A stretch of DNA of 19,786 nucleotides from CAG-582 sp964551965 (lineage in GTDB: Bacteria > Bacillota_I > Bacilli_A > RF39 > UBA660): assembly GCA_964551965.1 (NCBI GenBank), contig CAZKFB010000023.1, forward strand, positions 1-19,786, read 5' to 3'. Positions 1-6,699 of this stretch are shown here, one piece after another. Each line of letters opens with the position of its first letter. Position 1 is the stretch's first letter. Below the pieces are notes generated by a model. It did not search any database and was not told the DNA's origin. It was given only the letters and a program-made list of their open reading frames with translations. Both the position numbers and the translations under genes were made by a program.

Positions 1-1
1 A

Positions 2-1744
2 GATACAAATATAATTACAGTTGAAGACCCAATAGAAATGAATATTGGTGGTATCAACCAAGTGCAAACTGTTTCTGATATTGGATTAGACTTTGCAACA
101 GTATTAAGATCTATCTTACGTCAAGACCCTGATGTTATCATGATCGGTGAAATACGTGATGAAGAAACAGCTAAAATTGCCGTAAGAGCAAGTATTACAG
201 GTCACTTAGTATTATCTACAATACATACAAATAACTCACTAAATACAATTGAACGTTTAACAGATATGAATGTTGAGAGATACCTATTAGGTTCTGCCCT
301 ATCTGGTATTGTTTCTCAAAAATTATCAAGACGTCTATGTGATAAATGTAAAAAACTAAGACCTACTAATGATTACGAAAAAGAATTATTTAAGAAACTA
401 TTAAATAAAGATGTCGAAGAAATATATGAACCAGTTGGATGTCCAGAATGTTCTAAAGGATATCGTGGTCGTATAGCTATTCAAGAAGTACTATTATTAA
501 ATCAAAGTATTAAAGATGCCATAATAAAAGGTGCTAACAAACAAGTATTAAGATCTCTAGTATATGGGGAAAATGGTACTGAAACAATGTTACAAGATGG
601 TTTAGAAAAAGTGCTCGAAGGAAAAACTTCGTTTGAAGAAATATTAAAACTAATAGATTTAGATGATGATTTAGGAAAAGGAACTGAATTAGGATTAAAT
701 GATCAAATAGAAGCTGCTACAATGACTAATGTTGGAACTCCACAAACACTAAATGGACCAATTAATATCAATATTACTCCAGAATTACTTGCTGGATTAC
801 AAGTAGCAGCAAAAGATGAAGAAGATACTGATAAATCTATATTTAGTAAATTTAAAAAGAAGAAAAAGAAAGCCAAAGAAGAAATAGAAGTTCAAGAAGA
901 ACCTATTGAAGAAACTGAGGATGAAATAGAAGAAGAACCTATAATAGTTGAAGATGTTGAAGAAGATAATGATAATACAGAGATACTTACAGAAGACATC
1001 GAAACTCCTGAAGAACCAGAAATTGTAGAAATTGATACTGATGAAGACGAAATTAATATTATTGATGATGATTTAGAAGCAGAAAGTGATATCTCCCCTT
1101 CTAGTATCGAATTAACAGGCGGGATAACAGAAGACGATTTAAATATTACTGAGTTACCCGATGAAGAAGAAGACATCGAAGAAATAATAAATACTCCTAG
1201 TGATACCCTAGAAGAAGACATTATTGATATCAAAGATGATGAAGATGAAATAGAAAATCTTGTAATCGAAAATGATGTTCCTGAAACTTCAGAAGAAGAA
1301 GTAATCGAAGAAATCGATGATAAAGATAATGAAATAGAAACTATTATTGATGAAGAATCTAAAGACCCTAAAGAAGAAACTGAAGACACTTTAGATGATA
1401 ATGAATTTGATAATCTAGAAGATATTGATGATTTAGATAGCCTACTAGATGATATTACTAATCCAAAAGAAGAAGTAGAAGAACCAACCGATGAAGTTAA
1501 TGAAAGTATTAAGAAATTAACTGATAAAGAAGTCGATGAAGTTCTAGATGATTTAGATAGTATCGATTTAAATGATTTAGATAAAGAAATCGATGAAGAA
1601 GAATTTCTTGATTTAGATCTAGATGACTTAGATGATTCAGATAGTAATAAAAAAATTGATGAAATAATTAAAGATGACTACGACGCTGTAGATGAAGCAA
1701 TAATAGATTCATTAATAAATAATAATGAAGATGAGATTGAATAA
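2..1744 (+). CDS. pilB: Type IV pilus / type II secretion assembly ATPase (PilB/GspE family), 5'-truncated, with long acidic C-terminal tail
   Basis: The reading frame is open from the window edge, so the N-terminal domains and Walker A lie outside; 580 residues are visible. Seen: an Asp box (ITVEDPIE, from about position 17), a Walker B region (DVIMIGEIRDEE, about 131-166), a His box (GHLVLSTIHTN, about 200-232) and a CxxC...CxxC zinc site (about 341-460). These are the hallmarks of the cytoplasmic hexameric ATPases that power assembly of type IV pili or type II pseudopili. After the usual C-terminal end (about position 675) comes a non-family extension: a spacer, a Lys-rich stretch (849-881), then about 285 residues dominated by Glu, Asp, Ile and Leu with recurring DDLDS-like units. 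PilB, GspE and ComGA cannot be told apart here; the Cys motif favours PilB/GspE. A terminator overlaps the stop codon. Confidence 0.9.
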   Translation, partial: DTNIITVEDPIEMNIGGINQVQTVSDIGLDFATVLRSILRQDPDVIMIGEIRDEETAKIAVRASITGHLVLSTIHTNNSLNTIERLTDMNVERYLLGSALSGIVSQKLSRRLCDKCKKLRPTNDYEKELFKKLLNKDVEEIYEPVGCPECSKGYRGRIAIQEVLLLNQSIKDAIIKGANKQVLRSLVYGENGTETMLQDGLEKVLEGKTSFEEILKLIDLDDDLGKGTELGLNDQIEAATMTNVGTPQTLNGPININITPELLAGLQVAAKDEEDTDKSIFSKFKKKKKKAKEEIEVQEEPIEETEDEIEEEPIIVEDVEEDNDNTEILTEDIETPEEPEIVEIDTDEDEINIIDDDLEAESDISPSSIELTGGITEDDLNITELPDEEEDIEEIINTPSDTLEEDIIDIKDDEDEIENLVIENDVPETSEEEVIEEIDDKDNEIETIIDEESKDPKEETEDTLDDNEFDNLEDIDDLDSLLDDITNPKEEVEEPTDEVNESIKKLTDKEVDEVLDDLDSIDLNDLDKEIDEEEFLDLDLDDLDDSDSNKKIDEIIKDDYDAVDEAIIDSLINNNEDEIE

Positions 1745-1757
1745 TCTCATCTTTTTT
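1730..1757 (+). terminator. Intrinsic terminator of the pilus ATPase gene, overlapping its stop codon
   Basis: A perfect 9-bp stem (gatgagatt / aatctcatc), a 4-nt loop (gaat) and six T's follow one another. The 5' arm is the last coding sequence and the TAA stop (1742-1744) lies in the loop and 3' arm, so coding end and terminator share bases. Confidence 0.88.
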
Positions 1758-1771
1758 ATATATTTATGCAT

Positions 1772-1800
1772 AAAAAAATCGTCTTTTATAAGACGACTTT
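1772..1800 (-). terminator. Intrinsic terminator of the rpsB-tsf operon
   Basis: Read on the minus strand, a 7-bp stem (TCGTCTT / AAGACGA) extended by a G-T wobble and A-T pairs closes a 4-nt loop and runs into seven T's. It begins five bases past the tsf stop. The other side is also T-rich, so it may work in both directions between the convergent operons. Confidence 0.85.
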
Positions 1801-1804
1801 TAAA

Positions 1805-2677
1805 TTAACCATTAATTTGTTTAGCTACTTCTTCAGCAAAGTTTTCGTTTCTCTTTTCCATACCTTCGCCTACTTCATAACGGATCATACTCTTAACTTC
1901 TCCACCATTGTTCTTAACATAAGTTTCAACATCGATATCTCCGTCTTTAACGAACTCTTGATGTATTAAACAATTTTCCTTGTAGAACTTATTAATACGT
2001 CCCATAACCATCTTTTCAGCTATATCAGGTTGTTTTCCTTCATTAATAGCTTGTTCCTTTAGAATTTCTTTTTCTTTTTCAATTACTTCAGTAGGAACAT
2101 CTTCTTTTCTAACATATTCAGGTCTCATTGCAGCACCTTGCATAGCTACATCTTTAGCAACATCTTCATTTGCTCCTTCAACTACAACAAGAACAGCAAT
2201 TTTACCACCCATATGTAAGTAACAACCAAAATTTTCTGAATCAGTCTTAGTAACTAATTCTGCTCTTCTTAAAGATAATTTTTCTCCAATCTTAGCAGTC
2301 TTAGAAACAACATAATCAGCAACTGTTACACCTTCACAAGGAAGAGCATTAACACTCTCTAAAGTCTTAGCATCACTATTTAAAATAGATGCTCCGATTT
2401 TATCAATCATTTCAACAAATTCAGCATTTTTAGTAACGAAATCTGTTTCACAATTTACTTCAATAATAACAGCTTTATTACCTTCAGTATAGATATTAGC
2501 TAAACCTTCAGCAGCAATTCTATCAGCCTTTTTAGCAGCTTTAGCAATACCCTTTTCTCTTAACCAATCAATAGCAGCATCCATGTCACCATTGCATTCA
2601 GTTAAAGCTTTTTTGCAGTCCATCATACCTGCACCAGTTTTACTTCTTAGTTCATTAACATCTTTTGCGCTTATCAT
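1805..2677 (-). CDS. tsf: Translation elongation factor Ts
   Basis: EF-Ts is the nucleotide exchange factor that releases GDP from EF-Tu. The N-terminal UBA-like module ends in the family signature RSKTGAGMMDCKKAL, followed by the core motif TDFVTKN that contacts EF-Tu, and by HMGGKIAVLV in the dimerisation region. The length, 290 residues, is normal for bacteria. The start at 2677 (MISAKDVNEL) is preferred over an in-frame ATG at 2686, because AGG lies 9 nt upstream of the first and directly abuts the second. That Shine-Dalgarno site overlaps the rpsB stop codon, so tsf is probably coupled to rpsB translation. A terminator follows directly, so pyrH and frr, which often follow tsf, are not in this operon. 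Confidence 0.97.
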   Translation of the reverse strand: MISAKDVNELRSKTGAGMMDCKKALTECNGDMDAAIDWLREKGIAKAAKKADRIAAEGLANIYTEGNKAVIIEVNCETDFVTKNAEFVEMIDKIGASILNSDAKTLESVNALPCEGVTVADYVVSKTAKIGEKLSLRRAELVTKTDSENFGCYLHMGGKIAVLVVVEGANEDVAKDVAMQGAAMRPEYVRKEDVPTEVIEKEKEILKEQAINEGKQPDIAEKMVMGRINKFYKENCLIHQEFVKDGDIDVETYVKNNGGEVKSMIRYEVGEGMEKRNENFAEEVAKQING

Positions 2678-2687
2678 AAAAACCATC

Positions 2688-3635
2688 CTAACTTAATAAT
2701 GAAATTAATTCATCTTTTTTCATTGTAGAATAACCTTTTACCCCTGCACTCTTAGCCATAGCTCTTAAGTCAGCTACAGTCATTCCATTTAAATCAGTAG
2801 ATTCAGTAGTAGTTTCTTCAACTTCTTCTTCAACTACTTTTTCTTCAGCTTTCTTAGAAGACTTTTCTAAACTTTCTTCAAAGCTAGCTTCTTTCTTAGT
2901 TTCATGATCTTTCTTACTAGGTTTTTCTTCTTCAGTTATATAATCTACAACCTCTAAACCTTTAGCTTCACAGATAGCATTAGTTAATACACCTAAAACA
3001 ACTTTTACTGATCTAACAGCATCGTCATTACCAGGAATTACATAATCAACATCATCTGGATCACAGTTAGTATCAACAAGACCAAATACTGGAATATTTA
3101 ACTTTCTTGCTTCTCTAATTGCATTTATTTCTTTCTTAGGATCAACGATAATTAATGCATTAGGAAGTTTATCCATTGCACGAATACCACATAAAACTTT
3201 GTTTAACTTGTCGTACTCTTTTCTTAAAGCAATTACTTCTTTCTTAGGTAATGCATCGAACATACCATCTTTTTCCATATTTTCGATTTCATCTAGTCTT
3301 CTAATTCTTCTTCTGATAGTTCTGAAGTTAGTTAATGTTCCTCCTAACCATCTTTCAGTTACATAGAAAGACTCACTTCTTGTAGCTTCTTCAATTGATG
3401 CTTCAACAGCTTGCTTCTTAGTTCCAACGAATAAGAAAGATCCACCATTCTCAGCTATCTTCTTAATTTCTTCATAAGCTTTTTCAATGCAAGCTACTGT
3501 TTTTTCAAGATCGATAATATAAATATCATCTCTTGCTGTAAAGATGTATTCCTTCATTTTAGGATTCCATCTCTTAGTTTGATGTCCAAAATGAACACCA
3601 GCTTCTAGTAAATAACTCATACTTACTACTGCCAT
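2688..3635 (-). CDS. rpsB: 30S ribosomal protein S2 with a C-terminal Rho_N-like domain
   Basis: S2 joins the 30S subunit late, near the h26/h35-h37 region. The first 232 or so residues are a complete S2, with LLEAGVHFGHQTKRWNPKM near the start, the TERWLGGTLTNF motif and the NIPVFGLVDTN strand. The protein is 315 residues, against about 240-255 for most bacteria. The excess is a charged Lys/Glu/Ser/Thr linker (about 233-283) and a last block (about 284-315) with the pattern MTVADLRAMAKSAGVKGY followed by STMKKDELISLL. That block matches the SAP-like fold of the Rho N-terminal (Rho_N) family. The start at 3635 gives the family-typical MAVVSM and has AAGGAG at good spacing; a GTG at 3644 lies too close to it. 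rpsB is first in the operon, followed by tsf. Confidence 0.97.
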   Translation of the reverse strand: MAVVSMSYLLEAGVHFGHQTKRWNPKMKEYIFTARDDIYIIDLEKTVACIEKAYEEIKKIAENGGSFLFVGTKKQAVEASIEEATRSESFYVTERWLGGTLTNFRTIRRRIRRLDEIENMEKDGMFDALPKKEVIALRKEYDKLNKVLCGIRAMDKLPNALIIVDPKKEINAIREARKLNIPVFGLVDTNCDPDDVDYVIPGNDDAVRSVKVVLGVLTNAICEAKGLEVVDYITEEEKPSKKDHETKKEASFEESLEKSSKKAEEKVVEEEVEETTTESTDLNGMTVADLRAMAKSAGVKGYSTMKKDELISLLS

Positions 3636-3662
3636 TAAATTCACTCTCCTTTTGTTATACTT

Positions 3663-3729
3663 CCAAATATCTACTCATTACCAACCAAATGGCCACGGGA
3701 TAATGAGAACAATACTTGTGTTTATTTGG
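3663..3729 (-). promoter_or_regulatory. Candidate structured rpsB leader (nested stem-loops)
   Basis: Two nested 7-bp perfect inverted repeats lie in the roughly 100-nt leader between the predicted start of transcription (about 3738) and the rpsB Shine-Dalgarno site. The outer pair is CCAAATA/TATTTGG (3723-3729 with 3663-3669). The inner pair is CTCATTA/TAATGAG (3701-3707 with 3674-3680), around a 20-nt GC-richer loop. The leader is unusually long and structured for this window. rpsB leaders are known sites of S2 feedback control in other bacteria; that this one does so is an inference. Confidence 0.5.
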
Positions 3730-3744
3730 TACAAAACCGATAAT

Positions 3745-3773
3745 AATATATCAAAAAAAAGGCTTATTTTCAA
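3745..3773 (-). promoter_or_regulatory. rpsB-tsf promoter
   Basis: TTGAAA (3768-3773), a 17-bp spacer and TATATT (3745-3750) give a near-consensus housekeeping promoter on the minus strand. Its -35 element is built from the loop and stem of the preceding gene's terminator. Confidence 0.75.
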
Positions 3774-3781
3774 GCCTTTTT
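3753..3781 (-). terminator. Intrinsic terminator of the Thr-rich lipoprotein gene
   Basis: A 10-bp perfect stem (AAAAAGGCTT / AAGCCTTTTT) with a 6-nt loop leads into a run of eight T's on the minus strand. The same bases carry the -35 element of the rpsB promoter. Confidence 0.88.
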
Positions 3782-3801
3782 ATACATTATATGCTAATTT
3801 T

Positions 3802-4251
3802 TTAATAATAGAATATTGAGTCTTCATCTGCTTGTTCGTAAAAGAATGCTCCCCAATACTTTTTGCCATTTTTCGCTTGTACTTCTTCACATCCAAATAC
3901 AACATAAGGGCGTATCTTATTTACAGTATCAAAAGCATCAGCATCAGCACGTTTTCTACAAGTAGCTTCATCATTATAGATATAAGAGTATTTGTGTTCT
4001 ACACCAGTCTTAACACTTTTATAAATATGATTATCTTCAGCCTTTATCGTAGACATATTTCTAGTTGGCTTTACAGTGGTGTTTTTAGGCTTAGCTGTTG
4101 CAGTAGTACTTGTACTTGTTGCACTAGTTGTTGTACTAGTTGTAGTACTAGTTGTAGTAGTTGTAGTCTTATTTTCATCACTAATATTATCTTTCTTTTG
4201 ACATCCACACAATAAAATAGGAATAATAAGTAATAACATAAATTTTTTCAT
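3802..4251 (-). CDS. Small Thr-rich lipoprotein of unknown function
   Basis: The 149-residue product starts with a lipoprotein signal peptide: MKK, a hydrophobic stretch and a lipobox ending in Cys17 (LLCGC). The mature N-terminus would therefore be a lipid-anchored Cys on the outer face of the membrane. A low-complexity linker of almost only Thr, Ser and Ala (about 28-52) leads to a compact C-terminal domain of about 80 residues with two cysteines (TCRKRADADAF and FGCEEV) that could form a disulfide. The domain is not recognised. The start has GAGGTGA five bases upstream and its own promoter and terminator, so it is probably monocistronic. It is divergent from the gene at 4366. Confidence 0.85.
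   Translation of the reverse strand: MKKFMLLLIIPILLCGCQKKDNISDENKTTTTTTSTTTSTTTSATSTSTTATAKPKNTTVKPTRNMSTIKAEDNHIYKSVKTGVEHKYSYIYNDEATCRKRADADAFDTVNKIRPYVVFGCEEVQAKNGKKYWGAFFYEQADEDSIFYY
4096..4168. repeat. Imperfect short repeats encoding the Thr/Ser linker
   Basis: Degenerate triplet-based repetition, including two perfect tandem copies of the 12-mer actagttgtagt (4135-4158) and near copies on both sides. Unit lengths are multiples of three, so copy changes would alter linker length without breaking the frame. Confidence 0.7.
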
Positions 4252-4268
4252 AATTTCACCTCAATAAA

Positions 4269-4297
4269 ATTATATACCTTTTTCTATTTATAGACAA
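4269..4297 (-). promoter_or_regulatory. Promoter of the Thr-rich lipoprotein gene
   Basis: TTGTCT (4292-4297), 17 bp, TATAAT (4269-4274) on the minus strand. It is back to back with the + strand promoter at 4315-4343; the two -35 elements are 17 bp apart. Confidence 0.75.
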
Positions 4298-4314
4298 GTA
4301 TTACTAATACTTAA

Positions 4315-4343
4315 TTGTACTACTTTAATAATTATGTTAAAAT
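4315..4343 (+). promoter_or_regulatory. Promoter of the 581-residue protein gene
   Basis: TTGTAC (4315-4320), 17 bp, TAAAAT (4338-4343), with TG one base upstream of the -10 hexamer (extended -10). Its position excludes the upstream in-frame TTG at 4315 as a start codon. Confidence 0.7.
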
Positions 4344-4365
4344 TTATATAGAATGGATGGATAAC

Positions 4366-6111
4366 ATGAATCTAGAAAATGAAATACAAAAAATTATTAA
4401 TAATATTGATCCTTCTTGGAATCAATTAGAAATAGTTCGTTTTGTCTATATAGAAGTCGGTAAAATTATCGAGAAAAATACGGAGTTTTTCTTTACTCAA
4501 TCAAATAAGCTTCAAAAGAATGCCCTATCAGAAGAAGAAATGACAAAAATCAATAATGTAACTCTAGAATCAATTTATGAAAATGATGAATGGTATCGAG
4601 TTATTTGTCGTTCCGCCGGTATTCTATTACAAGAGATATATTCTCGATTAAATATTCCATCACATCTAATAAAAAGTTATTCATATGCTCCATTAACTCA
4701 AACAAGTAATAAAAAGACCTATCATTGGCGTTTATCAGTAGATATTAATAATACACATTATTCTCTCGTACTTGCTTCTGATTTATTTAATATTAAAAAT
4801 GGTTTTGCAACTGAACACTTTGCAACAAAATTAGATTATTATAATGCAAGAGGAGATCAATTATATCAAGGAGAAAAATTAGATTTTACTGTTCTTTCTC
4901 ATAATGAGTTAGAAGAAATAGATAAAAAGATTGGATATATTAATACATATTATCCTGACGGTAAGAAATTTAAACAAAGTTATAATGATAAAGCACTCAC
5001 AACAATAAGAAGATCCATGAAAGATAATGCATGGTATTATAACTTATATACTATCAATTCAAAAATGTATAATGCCCTATTTTCTGTTATAGATGGAAAT
5101 GGCAATGAAAGTAACATAACATCACTAGATAATAAGACAATATTTACTATATATCCTGAACAATTAATTAGAAATGTATGTATTCAAACTGAATATGCTC
5201 TTAAAGCATCTTTAGGAATAAATACACCATTATATAAATTTAATAACTATGAAGATTGGTTACTTAAAATATGTGCTATGCTAGAGGATGATTTAATTGA
5301 AACATACGGAGAAGAACATCGTAATATTATTGAAGTAAGTGATAATTTTAATTTTAAAGAATGGCGTAAAAAGCAAAAAATGATCCTTAAATGTCCTTAT
5401 AAGAGTTATGATGATAATCTAGATTTACTAGATCAAATAGATACTTATGTTAATACAATAAGACTATTAAGAAAAGAATATTCTAATGGAAATATATCTT
5501 CTAGTGAACAAATTAAAAATATTAGAAGACTACATACTAAGATATGTGAACACTTCTTACCAGATCTTGTCGTATTTGAGAAAAATATTGAATTAGTCAA
5601 TGGAATTCCTTATGTAAGATCAGACTATATCAATAATAAATTTAAAGTTATGTTCCCTCTTATCTTCAATACTAGTGATTCGATAACTAGTTTTAATAAG
5701 ATGTCCTATAGTGAGCAAATAGCTACTATTAATAAAGTACTACCAAATATATTTCCTGAAATAACGATATATAATACAAGCCAAGTTCCTAATTTTTCAA
5801 CAAAGTATAATCCAACATTAATAAGAATTAGAACTTATTGTATTTATAACGAAGTATCAGGAGAATATGAATTAATATTCCATATTCCAAGTTTCTTTGA
5901 ATTTGAAGATGAATTCTATTACTTATACAATCTTAAAGATAATACATTCAAACAAATAGATATTATTGAAGATATCTATAATAAAAAATACTATGAAATA
6001 TTAAGCGCTACTTTAAAAGATATGTTTAAAGACGCCAATAATTTATCAGATCCACTAGAATATGAAAATATCGAAGACGTCGAAGCACAAGATGGACCAA
6101 GTTTGCATTAA
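4366..6111 (+). CDS. Large protein of unknown function with a possible transglutaminase-like cysteine core
   Basis: This is a 581-residue protein, Asn-, Ile- and Tyr-rich, with no signal peptide or membrane segment, so probably cytoplasmic. The first 150 residues follow the order of a transglutaminase/papain-like core: Cys81 at the head of a helix (ICRSAGILLQEIYSRLNIPSHLI), His120 before Trp in a strand (YHWRLSVDI) and Asp139 after the next strand (LVLASDL). The Cys-His-Asp triad is an inference from order and local pattern; the His-Asp spacing of 19 is a little longer than usual. The remaining 400 residues match nothing I recognise. ATG 4366 is preferred, with GGA eight bases upstream and a promoter ending at 4343; ATG 4357 is the alternative. 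It is the only complete + strand gene here and is monocistronic. Confidence 0.8.
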   Translation: MNLENEIQKIINNIDPSWNQLEIVRFVYIEVGKIIEKNTEFFFTQSNKLQKNALSEEEMTKINNVTLESIYENDEWYRVICRSAGILLQEIYSRLNIPSHLIKSYSYAPLTQTSNKKTYHWRLSVDINNTHYSLVLASDLFNIKNGFATEHFATKLDYYNARGDQLYQGEKLDFTVLSHNELEEIDKKIGYINTYYPDGKKFKQSYNDKALTTIRRSMKDNAWYYNLYTINSKMYNALFSVIDGNGNESNITSLDNKTIFTIYPEQLIRNVCIQTEYALKASLGINTPLYKFNNYEDWLLKICAMLEDDLIETYGEEHRNIIEVSDNFNFKEWRKKQKMILKCPYKSYDDNLDLLDQIDTYVNTIRLLRKEYSNGNISSSEQIKNIRRLHTKICEHFLPDLVVFEKNIELVNGIPYVRSDYINNKFKVMFPLIFNTSDSITSFNKMSYSEQIATINKVLPNIFPEITIYNTSQVPNFSTKYNPTLIRIRTYCIYNEVSGEYELIFHIPSFFEFEDEFYYLYNLKDNTFKQIDIIEDIYNKKYYEILSATLKDMFKDANNLSDPLEYENIEDVEAQDGPSLH

Positions 6112-6140
6112 AAAAATATCAGAATAATCTGATATTTTTA
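6111..6140. terminator. Bidirectional terminator between convergent genes
   Basis: An 8-bp perfect stem (atatcaga / tctgatat, 6116-6123 with 6128-6135) with a 4-nt loop is flanked by A's on the left and T's on the right. It therefore ends in a U-run when read from either side. It serves the + gene ending at 6111 and the minus gene ending at 6138. Confidence 0.88.
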
Positions 6141-6611
6141 TTTTAATCTAAAACTATTAACGATATTATTAGTTTGAATTCCATTAGAAATGAATAGACA
6201 ATCCTCAGAATCTAACTCATAGAAAGAACTATCTTCGCTTTCTTGTCTATTTTCTTCAAGTTGTCTTGATGAATTAACTGTTGCAAGACCTTTATTATAT
6301 TGTGGTAATCTCGAATAATCGATAGCCCTTCTGCTTTTACTTGAACGAACTACCCTTTCTTCTTGGTAATCACAATAACTAATAAGAGATGTTATAACTT
6401 TAGCATAGTCTGGCGTAAATTCAGAAATTTTAGGTAATTGATGTTTTGTTATAAAAGCTAAAGCGTTTTGTATACGTTTAACTACACAATTATTCTCAGC
6501 ATCAATCGTCATACTATAATACCTAATTGCGCCATTTATGCTTGCTCTGACTGAAAAAACATAATTTTGATCATCAATTTTATAAAAATTCATTTCAGAA
6601 CCATAAGGCAT
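6138..6611 (-). CDS. Hypothetical protein, 157 residues
   Basis: Not recognised. The first half (about 1-85) looks folded, with alternating strands such as YKIDDQNYVFSVRASINGAIRYYSMTIDA and a helix VVKRIQNALAFI. The second half is polar and low in hydrophobic residues, with a basic patch (VVRSSKSRRAIDYSR) and an acidic Glu/Ser region, and is probably disordered. There is no signal peptide or membrane segment. AAGGGAG lies at normal distance from ATG 6611 and a good promoter lies just upstream, which argues for a real, separately transcribed gene. It converges on the gene at 4366 and shares its terminator. Confidence 0.8.
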   Translation of the reverse strand: MPYGSEMNFYKIDDQNYVFSVRASINGAIRYYSMTIDAENNCVVKRIQNALAFITKHQLPKISEFTPDYAKVITSLISYCDYQEERVVRSSKSRRAIDYSRLPQYNKGLATVNSSRQLEENRQESEDSSFYELDSEDCLFISNGIQTNNIVNSFRLK

Positions 6612-6635
6612 AATTATCTCCCTTTCTACACCATA

Positions 6636-6664
6636 ATTATATTATAAATAATAAAATAAATCAA
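6636..6664 (-). promoter_or_regulatory. Promoter of the 157-residue hypothetical gene
   Basis: TTGATT (6659-6664), 17 bp, TATAAT (6636-6641) on the minus strand, about 18 nt of leader before the Shine-Dalgarno region. It begins seven bases past the U-run of the previous gene's terminator. Confidence 0.7.
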
Positions 6665-6670
6665 ATTAAT

Positions 6671-6699
6671 AAAAAAAGTAACTTAAATTATTAAGTTAC
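6671..6699 (-). terminator. Intrinsic terminator of the M29 aminopeptidase gene, overlapping its coding end
   Basis: On the minus strand a 9-bp perfect stem (GTAACTTAA / TTAAGTTAC) with a 4-nt loop runs into seven T's. The 5' arm and loop encode the last residues and the TAA stop (6683-6685) lies in the 3' arm. Confidence 0.88.

Noticed and set aside
892..1389. Ser-rich open frame on the minus strand inside the pilus ATPase tail
   Set aside because: It is the mirror of the GAA/GAT-rich acidic tail, has no Shine-Dalgarno site, and its composition follows from the other strand.
4096..4168. CRISPR-like repeats
   Set aside because: Units are short, triplet-based, without unique spacers, and lie in a coding linker.
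3832..4215. Open frame on the + strand opposite the Thr-rich lipoprotein
   Set aside because: Antisense of a gene with promoter, lipobox and terminator; the Cys/Ser-rich product reflects the repeats.
4315..4365. Longer N-terminus for the 581-residue protein starting at TTG 4315
   Set aside because: The TTG is the -35 hexamer and the -10 lies inside the added segment, so it would not be in the mRNA.
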